From positions 84,467,537-84,531,536 of the forward strand of contig JAOWCC010001589.1 of the NCBI GenBank assembly GCA_030867875.1: a stretch of DNA of 64,000 bases, given 5' to 3'. Both the position numbers and the translations under genes were made by a program. Positions 21,601 to 36,600 of this stretch are shown in pieces. Every line of letters begins with the position of its first letter. Positions within the stretch are counted from its first letter, which is position 1. Source of the DNA: Actinernus sp. WN-2022 (Eukaryota > Cnidaria > Anthozoa > Actiniaria > Actinernidae). Below the pieces are notes generated by a model. It was not told the origin of the DNA and ran no database searches. It worked only from the letters and a program-made list of their open reading frames with translations.

Positions 21601-24600
21601 CGCTGCCCGATGAGCTGTCGTGACACAAATCGATTACGTGCGGAGAAAAGTGCTACTGAAACAGTAGGAGATGTGGCGGGCGGGCGGGCGGCGAGCGGTC
21701 GGTTGGACGGACGGACGAGTGGTTGCATATTTTTCGCTCGCTCACTCATTCATTACTCGAACTGCCTGAGGCAGCCACGAGTATTCATCTGCAGGCCGTA
21801 ATTTTTTTTGTTCAGTGCAACAAAATCCAGTCCTTCCCGGTCCATCTACACACAGAAACCCCGTAACCAGAAACAAAATTATCGTACGTTCGTGGCGCTA
21901 AATCCAGTCACCATCTTGAAATTCAGTGTGGACGCTATTCTTGTTTGACTTTAAGGTACGTTTCGTAGGTTTTATGCCACATTTCATCGCATTTCATTTT
22001 ACTCTCGGTCATAATACATACCATCGCAAACACCGTGATCGGTAGGCCAACACAAAATTAAATTTTGACCGTATTTTTGGATGGCTTTTAGGAAGATCTC
22101 TTATCGATACCTGTGTCTGTGGCTGTGTTATACTATACAGCCTTGCTCAACCATCGAAGTCTTAAGATATCTGAACTCCTGAATTGTGAGAGCAACACTG
22201 TCACTCGCCAACACGAATTAAGCCAGAATACACACTCACTGTCACTTCACAGCACAGAATTACCCGAGAATTATAATGAGCCAGGCAATGCCAAATTATG
22301 TTCAACTGCTCTCAAGGTAAACTGCAATCTACTTTGGTCTTTTATTGTGGATTATTGTGTATGATTATAATGTGAGTAATCTGCGCAGGCTGTACATGAT
22401 GCTCAAAGATAATCTAGTTCATATTTATTAATCCTTTTAGTGAAACACTATACAGGATGTTAAAAAGGGTCTGGCAAGGTATATGCGACTTAAGAAAATA
22501 AGTAACAAGCAAAAAATTTGTAATAACAATAATTAAATATAATGGAGGGAATCTCAAACAAGGCAGAAATAATAGCGGACTACATAATAGTGACGGAAGA
22601 AAACAATAGAAAATGATAAATGTAATAGGCAATGATAATTGTAAAGAAGTTTAAATAAAATATAATAAAAATAAATAATAATGATAATGATAATTGACAA
22701 AACAAAATATACAGGCAGATAATCGATAAACTAGCTGCCCTATTACTGCAAGGGCTTCCCTTTGAACGCTCACTCGTTATATCTATACATGGTGCTCAGC
22801 TGTAATTATGTGTACAATGTAATTAATGTATTGCTTGGAAGCACGTAACCATACATTTCAGACCAGGGAACTATTATTAATAGTACAGACCTCTGTAGTC
22901 CACTAGTCGCTTGTCGAGTGTTTCCTGGGTTACTTTATTAGCAGTCATCTGTATATCGATGGTTGTTAGATCTGTCTCAAGTCTTTTGATGGCCTAATGT
23001 GAAACAAAAAAACAAGATGAAGATCAGGCAAGAAGAAATTAAAAAACAGTGCAAATCATCTATAACATCGAGCTGTAGTAAGTAAAAAACAGACTTTAGA
23101 AACTGAAGTAAAAACAAGCTTGCAAAACCAATATCAAACCATCTTGACTTTCCAGATACCCCTACCCAGTAACCCCTACCAGATACCCCCTACCAGATAC
23201 CCCCTATCCCTTTTATCCACTGCTTCAGTTTTATCCAATTTTACACGAGAAGTATTTTGGAAACCATCTTGACTTTCCAGATACCCCCTACCCAGTAACC
23301 CCTACCAGATACCCCCTACCTTTTATCCACTGCTTCAGTTTTATCCAATTTTACACGAGAAGTATTTTGGAAACCATCTTGACTTTCCAGATACCCCCTA
23401 CCCAGTAACCCCTACCAGATACCCCCTACCTTTTATCCACTGCTTCAGTTTTATCCAATTTTACACGAGAAGTATTTTGGACACGGCACTCCTAAATTTC
23501 AGTACGTGTGCAAAACGATTTCGGCATGGCGCCTCTTAGTTTTGCTTGCCCACAATCTAGGGGTGCTGAGATCCCGGCTGTGAAAAGGTAGTCTCGGTCC
23601 GCCTGTTAGGAGTGCCGTGCCCAAGTTAGGAGTGCCGTGCCGTGCTTGACGTGCATGTAAACCGGGATGTGGCGCGCCTCATTGGAGTGGCCCAAAACCA
23701 GTGTTGTGTACAGCAGATTTCTATACCTTCTAAAGGTTACTCACCTCTTTTAACCTTGACACGGCATGAAAAATGAAAAGAAAGTATTTGAAGATTAGAA
23801 TAGGAAATTCATAAATAAGAATTTGCATAAAAATGTCGATGCGTTCGATTAAGGTTATTTACATGTTTTGGTATGAAGTTGACGAAGTACCCTTTAGGGC
23901 CGTGCCCGTCCATAGATTATTTATACCTAAATACGCTAACTAATCGTACAAATTAAGTGCCTCGTGAATTTATGTCTAGACCCAGCGCGTCTTCAAGCGT
24001 CTTATTTCAACGATTCAATGACCACAATGAAGAGATTAGAGCTTAGTTTCGCTTATATTAGTCGATGAGTATTAAGAAGTTTTCGAACGTGGCAGGAGTT
24101 CGCACAACCTAGTTGTACATAATTAAAGTCACCTGTGGTTTTCTTTAAGAACTGCGCCTAGTTTCTGACCCGAAGTGAAGATGTCTTTCTCGATGCGTTG
24201 AATGTCCTGGGAGTGAGTGTTTAGTTGATCTATCGTTTGCACACGACAGTTCCTCAGTTGTTCGCGAAGGCGTGTCTGCAGAGCACAGAAAAATAATTTA
24301 GGGTTCAAATAACTCTCCCTAATTTTGGCGGGAAAAAATCAGACGACAGGTCTGAACTGAAAACATTCCATTGTCTCATGTTGGGTTACCTGTGGACCTG
24401 CCATTTTCTCCACGTCTTTCTCCGCTCTCTGTACAGAGGTCTCCAGACTGGCCTTTTTATTTTTAAAACCTAAAATAGTAGTATAATATTGATGGTCAAA
24501 ATATTGTACACCCTCACTTAGATTTAACTTTGGCTCGACATAGCGGATTTCGTACGAGTGCATGATACGAGAAATCCGGCATGTCCGTACTCTTCTACCG

Positions 24601-27600
24601 TAGCCGTGCCGTACCGTAACTCTGTAACTTGATTGGATCAAAAAAACAATACAGAAACCATTTCAATGTCATGGCATGTACAGTAACAGTGCTTAAGTCA
24701 TTTCCGTCACTTGCCCACTCATACAAAATATACTCTAACATGGCGTTGTTATTGTTTCTGCGTATTTATTTCAGCAGCGTAAATGAGGACATGATGCTAT
24801 TGATGCAACACGAAATGTCTTATCTGAACAACATTTCTAACAAATGTAAACTCTTACCAACTACATCCTTCTTCATCTTTTCGAACTCTTCTGACCTTTC
24901 TTTGAACTGTATTTCCAGGTCTTTGAAAACGGGCTGTTGGAAGCGAGAGGGAAATTGGTCAAAACATAAACTATACGTATTGGACAAGAAAGGGCCTTTT
25001 GCAGAAATGCAATCACGTGATTGTACTGGATGGAAAACAAAATCGGACTTCATGTATTTAAAGGCACGTGTACGAGATCGGTAGTGTTGTTAGCAAAACC
25101 TGTTTGTAAATGCTATTTTCCACTTTCAATCGATTGCCGATCTTTCTAAATCAGCGTTTTGAAGTTTGTGTTTTCCCATGGGATCACGAGCGCAGGAAAC
25201 AGTCACGTTCTGATATATCACTTCAGTACCAATTTTAAATTGCGTTCGTGATCCCATGGGAAAGGCTTTACTGGATGGCAAACAATCACCAAAATGCTAT
25301 TGGAGAACGATCGACAATCGATTGGATGTGGAAAATAGCATTTACAAACAGGTTTTGCTAATAACACTACCGATCTCGTACAAGTGCCGTTAAATATATG
25401 AATTAAGATTTCTTTGCCATCCAGTACAATCACGTGATTGCTTCCAGCAAAAATTCCATTCATTGGTTATTGACTGAGTGATATATCAGCACGTGACTGT
25501 TCCAGCAAAAGGCCTATCTATATTGTTTTAGGTATAGAAACTGTTCTTTTAGATCTATTTTTTCATGTACCAAAAATAGTGAATGAAAATACCCACCGTC
25601 TTGTCCTCAATGATTTCCTTCTTTTTGTCTTTGTCTTTGTCTAATCTCGCGATGCTTTCCTGTGAAGAGCAGAACAAAAGCTAGTAAGCGTAGAAAGAGG
25701 ATCCAAGTTGGATAAGGTCTACTGAGTAAGTAGCTCGATAACGTTTGAATAATTGTTCTTTATTTTGTTTAGGCAAAGATTCTGCCAAGGTTCAGACACA
25801 CGCTGCAACATCGTGCCCAACATTCAGCCGACAACAACGAAATCCAGCGAACCAAAAAAGATGGCGGCCGTACATTTGACCACAATTCCTTGCGAACCTA
25901 ACATGCTCAAAATAATACGTAGAAATCATCAGTGGATTGGCGTCCAACTCTAAAATTGTTGCGTACGCACACCGCGGCTAACCTTATGCTCCGCTGGCCG
26001 AAAGAATGAAGGCTCTGGTTTCAAATACAAGTTTCCGAGGGCTTAAACTTTTTTAGTAACTAATTTTATAACTTATATAGTAAACTCACAGGGAATTACA
26101 AATTAAGAAAACTAGAGTGGTGTTAATTCAAATTGTTAGCATGTATATATCTGCTCTTAAGCCCAATTGAGATCCTCACAAGACGTTCTCTTTTTACTTA
26201 AATCCGTAGAATATTAACTGCTTACCTGTAGACCCTTTAGTTCAATTTTGAGCTTCTTTTGTAAACCTGTGTAGTCCTGTTTTGCTCTCTTCAGCTGTTT
26301 TTGCTTACTTATGATGTCTACCTCATCTTGTTTCAAGTCCTTCTGCAGTTTTGTGCCCTAAAATCGATAACGCGACTCTGATAAAATGACTAAGCCAAGT
26401 TTATCTTCACAATATTTTAGCATTCATCATTTTTTAAACCTTTTCGCTTCCCACGCATTTGGAATTCCATCGTTAAAGTACAATGCAATGTACATGCAAT
26501 ACAATTCCTAATATTTATGGCTTCCAGGTTGCAATGCAGGAATACAAACTTTCACTGACTTAAACATTTTAAAAATAGTACACAGTGACTTACCTTACGC
26601 ACAAGTCGGTGCGTTGTTCTGGCCTTACTAGCCTTTATCATCGTAGATCTGAACTATGTCATACTGGCTTTTTCGTAAAATAATATCCCATCCTAACAGT
26701 AATTATATCATCTGTTACCACACAACCTTAGTAATCCGACTGTTACACTACAGGTCCTTCACACTTCGCTTGGAAAACTAACAGATTCCGGAACACTTTC
26801 ATTGATTCTAGCGTCCAACACTACTACTCAATCTATTTATGCTAGTACTAACAGTTTCCATTTGTACTGCATGCCTGGACACGTTTGCAATTAGCATATA
26901 GCTGCTTTTAGCTGTTACCTACCTACCTATATCCTTAATACTTACATATTCTGTGAGCCTGGAATGCTCCTGCTTGCCTTCGGTAACCTTCTTCGACATG
27001 GATGCCATATATTTTCCATAATCAGACTTATACTCGTTTGAGTCCTTTGTAACGTTGTCTCTCTTAGTTTGGAGGACTTGCCTGCAAGAACGAAACACCG
27101 TCGCTTAAATTCACTTTATCTCTAAATCCTTTCACAACAGGAATCACTTCCCTGCTCACTGAAACTTCATGAGAGCAAAATCTCAGTGGAGTTCATGGCT
27201 TCTAAGAGTTATACCGGTTACAGCAAAGTCAGAGCGCAGCATTTCGTATGAGTGGGCAAGTTACGGTAAATTGACTTACGGCACGGTTACTTTATGGCAT
27301 GCCATGACGTTGAAATGGTTTCCCTATTGATTTCATATTTCTGATCCAATCAAATTACAGAGTTACGGTTACGGTAAGTTACAGTAAGTTACAGTACGGT
27401 TACGGTAAGGCTACGGACATGCCGTATTTGTCCCTCATTCGAAATCCCATGCTCTAATGTGTAATTAGCAATCGTACTATGCTCTAATGTGTAATTAGCA
27501 ATCGTACTATGCTCTATTGTGTAATTAGAAATCGTATCATGCTCTAATATATTAGATTATTAGCAATCGTATACGGTATACGATACTTTATTGTCTGATC

Positions 27601-30600
27601 GTCCAATATAATAAGATAAATCCTGTGGGAAGTATATAACATAGTCAAACCGAGGCTCTGGCTAGGACGGAAAGTTTCAGAGATCAATCAACTCTATCTT
27701 GGGAAAGGCGTGTTATGGAATGACGGATACGATCTTGACAAATTTGCGACAGTAAAGTAAACTGGCAGACTCAGGAAAACTCTTCACAAGAGAGTGACTG
27801 CTTTAACGTTTTACCTGTCCTTTCGTTCAGAATTTAGAGAAGTTCTAGATTCGTCTATTTGTTTGTTGTATACCTCTACGGTCGCCCTATATTAAGAAAA
27901 CAAGAAATGGACATGTTAGTACTAAGCTGGCTGCTGTTCCCGCTTACAATACAATACAATACAATACTTTATTTATCCACGTTACACCTAAGAGCTTTTC
28001 GCAAGCTCGTTCTAATGTGAACGTGAAATTAAAAAGTCTAAATTGAACAGAATATATATCTTAATTATAAACCCTATATAATAATAATAATAATAATACC
28101 TTTAAAATATATCTAAAAACTATAATTTATATTAAAAATATGACGTGATAATAAAACTACTGAAACGAATCAAAGGCTATCGCAAATAATACATTTACAA
28201 GTTAAATTTGTGCTAAGTTCTACCTTAGCTAAAGCGCGTTTAAATTCGTTGCCATTTGAAGCTTCTCAGTCGTACCTTCGTAGGTAATTTGTTCCATAGC
28301 GGACATGTACACAATTCTACATGTAGCATATATAATGGTAATAGAACTGAATGGAGTGCAATTTTGGTCTGAAATCATATGAGCGATTACAAAATTGCAC
28401 GACCGCGAAGCGGGAGTGCAATTTGTAATCAAGAGTATGATTTCAGACCAAAATTGCACTCCACTCAGTTCTATTACCACTTAATTATATTTTGAAATCT
28501 TAACAAACGATAAACGTTCGTAAATTTGTTTTTTTACAACAACGAACTAGAAAAGTCAAGCGGGTAGCGCTTTGAAGAAGGCAATTAAAATCTAAGAGCG
28601 TGCGCGAGCGATCACGCAATCCCTACGCTGTGAAATGGCTTCTTACATTCTGCTTTTTGATTGGTTCAGCAAAAGAATGCAATAACAGACACAAAATGAT
28701 GCAATTTAGGCTGAAATCACTGCTGCTTTTAACCAATCAAATTGCAGGAAACACCAATGATTTCAAAATGAATATAATTAACAGAATAATAGGCCTTTTG
28801 CAGGACATGCGCTGATGCATCACTTCAATAACCAATGAATTGCACTCGTGCATGGCAAACAAACTTGAAAACGCTGTTTCGACAATCGATTGGAGGTGGA
28901 TATAGCATTTTAAAACAGGTTTTGCTAATAACACTACCGACTCATACTAATGCCTTTACATGAAGTCAGGTATTTTAGCCATCCTGTACAACGACCGTGA
29001 TTGCATTCCTGCACAAGACCCATTGGTCTGTAAACTTACTGATGGCTTTCTTTGAGCTGCTCCACTTCATATTCTAGTTCTCCATTTTCTCGTTTTATCC
29101 TTGAACATTCGGAGTTCTGCAGGGAGAGCGCTTCTTTCGATCGTGCCAACCTGTGAACAAAAAGATCAAAACATGCAGATTTGGAACTATTTTTTACCGT
29201 TTAAAGGTAACTCAATACTACGTGGTTCTGCCATCTTTAAAATCACTTTTCTTTTTTGCTTGTGTGCAGTTATGTGCAGTGAATGAACTTACTTTCTCTC
29301 GTGTTCCCTGACAACCACGGCGTTTTGTTCTTTAACTTCCATCGTTTCTTCGAGTTCTGAAAAGCATTAAGTAATATATCAAAAACGAGAGCGAGTGTTT
29401 TACCAGGGGTCCAAACAGCGAGAAACAGATAAAAACACGTTGGATCCCCTGGTACAACACGAAGCACGAGTTTTTCATATTACTTCTTTTGATTTGTTTT
29501 CCTTGATATTACTTCTTAAACGAAAACAATACCTGTATTCATAAATCATTGTTAGCCTGGTATTTTATTGCATACAATAGACCTTTACAGCTTGCCTGTT
29601 TGTTGCCCCATTTCAGTCCACGTGATAGTTCTTCAGAGGATTCAGTGCTTTGTTTTCTAATTATGTAAATTGGTACATTTCCTCTTGGGATACAGAAAAA
29701 CAAGAAAACATTACTCAAGGGAAAGTCACGTGGTCTGAAATGGGGCAACAAACAGGCAAGCTGAAAGGCTGCTATGATTGTTATTTTCAACGAACTGTCT
29801 GATAGTGTTATGGACAAGACAAGCTGAGTCGGGTCAATCACGAGGACGATTGTTCGATCGAGACTCCAGACGCTGATTTTTATTTGCATCTTTTCCTTCA
29901 GTTCTCTTCATTTAAACAAGGACCCGCATTATGAAAGGTCTCTGCCAGGCACGTTCACACCTTCAGTTGTCACTCAGCCTTTGTCAAGTGAACATCTCTA
30001 TTAAGTAATGGTCCAGATAAGAACTGTAGTGCTCCACGGCAAGGAATGTTGAAAGGTGTTAATTTTCTATTTTTCTTTCTCGTAATTTCATTGGTTGATA
30101 CTTATAAATTCAATAGAAACTCATCGAAATAATGCATTTCCATTCGATATTTTTTTGTGGTTTGAATTTATTTTGATCAAACTAACTATGGTTTAATTTC
30201 GAAGAATATCGTGTGTGGGGAAAGTTCTCAAATTTGCGATTGAAAAATCTTTTGTTTTCTCTATATCCGATTGGCTGGATGGTGGCTTGTCTGAGTTTTC
30301 ACAGAAAAAAGAGCCAATAGCATAAAAAAATACTTTATTTTCGAGATGTAGTTTGGACTGAAGACACCTCCTAAAGCACTAAGGCATATTCAAGCAAAAT
30401 CGTATGCGAGGGAGGCTCATTGCCGCAGAACAATGGATTCTACTACAGTTCTTACCTGGACCATTACTTAAAGACCTCTGCCAGGCACGTTCACACCTTC
30501 AAATGTCATCAGCCTTTGTCAAGTGAACATCTCAATTCAAAGCTCTGCGTGCAACACGTGATGCTCCGCTTGAGCGATCTCTGACTTTCGTTATCGTGTG

Positions 30601-33600
30601 AAATTCAAATAAATGTCTAAAATAACACTAAAGAGTTGGTAAACACTTCTAAAACACTACTGACAGGTAAAACTGAGCAACTAGCTTCCTGCTGTTTACT
30701 TTCTTTGGCTTATTTTCATTTTGAGAGTTAGCAATTTAGTATTATAACAGGAGAAAATTCAAAGCCTGCTTACTTTCTTTACTGTTCTGAATGACTATAC
30801 AGACGCATGTACGCAGGGTTAGCCTCATTCTGAAGTTAAACATTCTTAAATACCAGCGAGAAGGTGCAAAGCGTGAAACTACAACAATACACAGTGTTGT
30901 GAAAAGCCCACCTTCTCGCTGGTATTTATGAATGTTTAACTTCAGAATGAGGCTAACCCTGCGTACATGCGTCTGTACTAATTGCATTCAGCGGTAATTT
31001 TCGAATACGAAACTGGAGTATTTAAAATTTAAAATCCCACAGGGAGAGAAAGGGGAGGAGCATTCTCTTTTATAGTACGGGTACTTGTTTAAGTCCATAC
31101 TTAGAACATGGTCACACCCACTCGACCAATCAGCGTTCTCGATTTCAGCTGTCTAAATCCCAGAGTTAAGTAATTAGTATTCTCTATATAGAGAATACTA
31201 ATAAGGCTATGAAACAATAGCCTTATTAGTATTCTCTATATAGAGAATACTAATTACTCCCTAGTCTAGACCCTGTATATTATTTCGAAATGTTCAGAGT
31301 TTCTTAAAGTAGTTGCCAATAATTTCAGAAAAAAAATTCTCGTGGATGTGACCAAATTCTAAGACGGTTAGATAATGAACACTCGAGTTCTATGTGATTT
31401 AGAGTGCCTCGCATTTTATATAGAAAACCACTCGCGCTAGCGCACTCGTGGTTTTCTATCTAAATGCTCGGCACCCTAAATCACATAGAACTCTCGTTCC
31501 ATTATCTAACCCTTACTTAACATGTAATCCTTGTAATCCTTGCTTCAAGTGTCTTAATTAGTATTTGAACCGCAATCTTGATCTGTCATTTCATTGGATA
31601 TCAAGATTCATGCACGTGACAAAATCAGTGCATGTGACGAAATGCGTTGACTGTACTGGCTGTCAACCTCATTAATTAGTCACGAGTTTGACTGTATTGG
31701 CTGTCAACCTCATTAATTAGTCATGAGTTTGACTGTATTGGCTGTCAACCTCATTAATTAGTCATGAGTTTGACTGTATTGGCTGTCAACCTCATTAATT
31801 AGTCACGAGTTTGACTGTATTGGCTGTCAACCTCATTAATTAGTCATGAGTTTGAGAATTCAATTTGTTTAGAGTTCACTGAGCAGCCAATCAGGTCATC
31901 CCATTTTGGTCACGTGCACGTACCTTGATACCCAATGAAACACCAGAGGAACATCACCAGTGATTTGGAAATGTGATATTTCTCTGGCTTTCTATTGGTC
32001 ATCAAGATTCATATATGTGATAGACCTAATAAGTATGACTTTACACTGAAGGAAGAGATGGAAATAAAAACCGTCGTAAGGAGTGTGGCTCGAAACATTA
32101 TCCTTATGGTTGTTCCAGACTGCTAGTCCTCCGTCTTGTCCACTACACTATGCCGTGAAATAATAACAATCACAACCCTTGTAGACTATAATTATAACAC
32201 TATCAGACAGTTGAAACGATCATGAGAAAATAACAATCATAGCAGGCTAAATAATTGTATGCAACAAAATAGCCTGCGTTGCGGCTCTGGAGTATCGGAG
32301 CGCAGCGAGGGGAGATTAGTGGGATTGGGGCGAGAGAAAAAAGAGAGGGGGGACGGGGTGGGGAGCCCCTCTCTTTTTTCTCTCGCCCCAATCCCACTAA
32401 TCTCCCCTCGCTGCGCTCCGATACTCCAGAGCCGCAACGCAGGCTAGCAACAAAATACCAGGCAAGTAACACTTCCAAATGATTGATGAATACAGGTATT
32501 GTTTTCGTGTGAGAAGTTAATATCAAAAACTCGAGCTTCGTGTTTCACCAGGGGATCCAAACCCCTCGAAACAATAAAGGCCGAAGTGGCGTCATGCTTT
32601 CATCTGTTCTCGGTGTTTGGATCCCCTGGTGAAACACTAGCTCCCGTTTGTGACATATTACATCAAGTACGATAAAACTGCAAAAACTGACGTTTTGAAA
32701 AACCTTTGAAGTGAAGCAAAAGGCCATCGGGTGAATTTTTTATCACGGTATTGCTGGTTGCAATCAATCCCCAGAGATTCAAATAACAAAGACCATGTAG
32801 GTTGAATCAAACAAAGAAATCCTTTGGTTTCATGGTTGATCGAATGAGGAACTTTTAACGTCAACCAAGATGGCGGCGATGACGTCACGTGAAACGCAGC
32901 AATAAATAATTTATCTGAAACTGTTGTAATCACCTCCTCACCTTTCTTTAAACTATTTTTCTCTGCAGTGAGTTCTTTGTCTTCATTTTCCGAAGCTGTC
33001 AGAGTTTTTAAAATCTGAAAGAGAGAATTAAATATTCAGAAATGTGCTGAAGCACGGCACGAAGTATGGTACCTCTGTGTTCACTGCCAAACTAAATACA
33101 CAACCCGGCTAGGATGGGCTCTAACTCGCATTATATCACACTTGACACGGTTTTCTTTGTTCTTCATAGGGATGAAACTCTGGTATAAGCTCGTTCAACA
33201 ATAGACTGTTTACAGGGAGGTTTATAACTCAGTTTTAAACATCGCCAAATGTAATATAAGTCCGTTTCATACCTCGAACCTTCGAGGTATGAAACTCTTA
33301 CATCTTACGATTCCGTGCAGTCTCCCGTGCAGCCGTTCTAGCCGCGTTGCGTGCGGACGAACACGGTTGCCGACCCTAAACGGTACACTTTTTCTTGCAC
33401 CTTGTCTCATAAAAACATTTTAGCGTGTAACGGGCAACCATTTTTTTTTTATTGCAAGTTTGCGAAATTTCTAATAGTTGCACGAAAAACTAACCTGCAA
33501 TATGGGTCGTACAACTTGTCTCGCGACATTTAAACCATTCCAACAAGTCACTAATGTTTTGAATATTAATAAGCCCGGTTTCCTTATGATCGTTACGATC

Positions 33601-36600
33601 GGTACGACCACTGAAAATAAGTGCTCAGCGATCGTAGCGTCGACACCTGGCTTTACTGCTAGCATGCGGAGGTCTGGGATAGGGTATCCTTTTTACGGTT
33701 TTGGTCTGGGAAAGGGTATGGATTTTGATATACTTGTCGTTGACGCCATGCTTAGCGCTCTATCGACCACACTACAGCTTAAAATACCATATTATCACAA
33801 AACAATGGCTTTCGTAGTGTAATTGAGTATGAATCTATGGTTTGGGTCTGAGATAGGGTATACATGTAGATTGTTTGCTTCAAGTCTGGGATAGGGTATA
33901 GATTTTTTGCTTCAACTCTGAGATAGGATATGGTAAACAGCATTTTTAGGTCTGGGATAGGGTCAGGGTTTTGAGGTCTCCGCGGCACACACCTACTTGC
34001 AAGAAAAAAATTGCGCGAGAAAAGTTGCACAGAAAAGTGTACTGTGTAACAGGGCATAGACCCATTCGAAAAATGGCGTCCAATTTCAGTAACTATTGTT
34101 TAGGGCTGACTAGCCTCACAATAGCTATTTAAATTAGTCGCCATATTTCGAATGGGTAATAGCAGAAGTCCATGACTTCTGGTAATAGAGAGGAAATCGT
34201 ATGAGTGGGCCGATAAACTACGGCATGTCCGTAGCCTTCCGTACTGTAACTTTGCTGTACCGTAACTCTGTCAATTGACTGGATCAGCAGGACAAAAATG
34301 ATGGGAAACCATTTCAACGTCACGGCATGCCGTATGGTAACCGTGCTGTAGTCATTGCCATAGTTTGTCCCACTCATACGAAATCTGTTCTATAAGCCCA
34401 ATTTTGTTATCATTAAAATCGATTTTACATCAAGTAAATAGTTAAAAAGTAAAATATTTCTTGATTTGAGTGTTGCGCCTATGAGTTATAAAGTTTCTAT
34501 TTCCAATATGATAATGTTATGTGATGTCATAAGGAGACCTCATTTATTATACAAAAACGTGCTGTCAGAGAATAACAACCTTTTCCACACATCCATGTTA
34601 TATTTGGGTCTTATATCAGCGATTTTACCAAATATTTTGCATAAATCAGAAATTAACATGCATATCCAAGGGAGAGGTGGTGGGTAGTTTCCCAGAAAAG
34701 TACAGAGATCCCACTTGGCTAACCTTAGCTAATTCCTGCTGCAATTCATCTCTTCTTTTCTCCAATTTTTCGGCAGTATCATTGTGTTCTTTGACAACCT
34801 TCATCCTGTATGTAACAACGAAACTTGCTCATCAAATTGCAAAAGCAATTATTCATCTAAGGCCTACGGCAAACGTCGAACTTAAGTCGCGCCGATCCTA
34901 TTAAAAAATAGGTTCGGTAAAAGATCGACTTAGGGCCGACGTGGCAGCAAACGTCGAACATATGTCGATCTTAACTCACTTGCACCTAATTAAATCACGG
35001 GAACTAACACGTGTCCTGGCGCATTTCACTTTTTGCCCGCGGCTAGTTTTATGGCGAAATACAGCGCTCGGTCGAATCTAAGAAAGGCCTTTCTGTGGAA
35101 AATGATTATCCAAAACAGAAACAGAAGAATGGCGTTCTACACAGCACTCGGTGCCGTGTATAGGAGACGGTGGTTGTTACTGCAAGTGGCGTTATTGGCC
35201 ATGTTTCTAGCGTTTGCGATTCACACATTGAAACCTCTGTTAATAGTCGATCATGCCGCAGTTTTCAACGACATTCTGGATGGTTTGATTTCATATGGTA
35301 GAAGCGTTTCAAAGCGAGCTTAATATCGCAACATTCGCAATAGCCAATGCTTCTGCCGGTATTCCAGCCAGGCGCATCTTCATTACTTTCGATCGAATAC
35401 TGAGCATTTATTACAAAAGGGCATTTCGCATTTAAGGCAAATGTATTTTGTGACGTTAAAGCACGAACTACACATTCCCGGCTGAGCGTCATACGGCAAT
35501 GTCTTTCGATAGGCCGCCATTTCGCCTTCGAAATCGCCTTTGTACAGCGCATGCTCACCAGGGGGGAATCAGTGTTTGGGAGATGGGGGAGATGTTGTTT
35601 TCATGGTTTTGGCACAATCCATACGATTTGCATGATTTATTTATTATTTTACATAATTTATGAATTTAGTTCGGCGCGTGTTAAGAACGACGTTTGCCGT
35701 AAAGTCGCACCAGAGTCGTAATTCCCGACTTGGCTACTCGAACCTCATGCTGGACTCGTACCTATTGAATAGGTCGATCTCAATTGCGGCAAACGTCGTA
35801 CTATCCATGAGCCTATTTCAAAATCAATAGGTTCGACTGAATTAAGTTCATGGCTAGTTCGACGTTTGCCGTAGGCCTAAGGTTTCTATTTTTGAAACTT
35901 AATAATTGCAATGAAATATTAAATGTAAGTTATGTATAAAATCACGTTCGGTTTCCGCTAGCCAATCGCAAACGTTTGTATAATTATAATTCAAATAACT
36001 AATGATGTTGCAGCCATGTTGGTTGACCAAACAAGAGAAGCTAACGAGGCATCTTTTGTTATAAAACGCTGTATCACGAATGTATAACAGATGGATGCTC
36101 CGACTCAGTTATATTAAACACCCTTTAGCACGCCCCGTGATACTTTGCGCGAAACACATGTTTTTGTTTTGATTTCGTGTTGGTCCGGCCGGGGTTTGAA
36201 GCCGCGACCTCCCAATCGACAGACCGGCGCTTAACCACCGAGCTAACTGGGAGGCGGGAGTATTAGTCAAGTTAACGTTTTGGATGCTCAGAATTATGAG
36301 AGACGCAAGACAACAACTGTCTCTAGGCATACTCCGAATTTTACGACGGTAGAAGACATATCAAAGGTTTTCATCATGCATCAAGGTTGAAACTAATTAG
36401 TTTGACGATGAATAATGAATATTGACAAGGTTTGTGCCGCCAGACATCTAGGTTTCAAACATAAACGAACGCGGAAAAAGTTCACACGTAATAACGGTAG
36501 CTTGCAAATGGTAGTAACGTAATCCAGCTGTAGAGCAATATCACACTCACCCCTCCTGGGTAAGGGTCGAATTAACACGTATTTCCTTCTGCAGTTGGCG

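Noticed and set aside
31649..31857. CRISPR-like array
   Set aside because: The 41-bp units are contiguous with no unique spacers, and the DNA is eukaryotic; an ordinary tandem repeat.
32203..32526. Overlapping frames on both strands with nearly identical proteins
   Set aside because: Produced by the perfect 81-bp palindrome; mirror-image translations of the same arms.
33478..33822. A 114-residue open frame
   Set aside because: It overlaps degenerate agggtat repeats and has no family features.
36166..36262. Functional tRNA gene on the minus strand
   Set aside because: A and B boxes are recognisable, but no acceptor stem pairs and the sequence runs on like a SINE.
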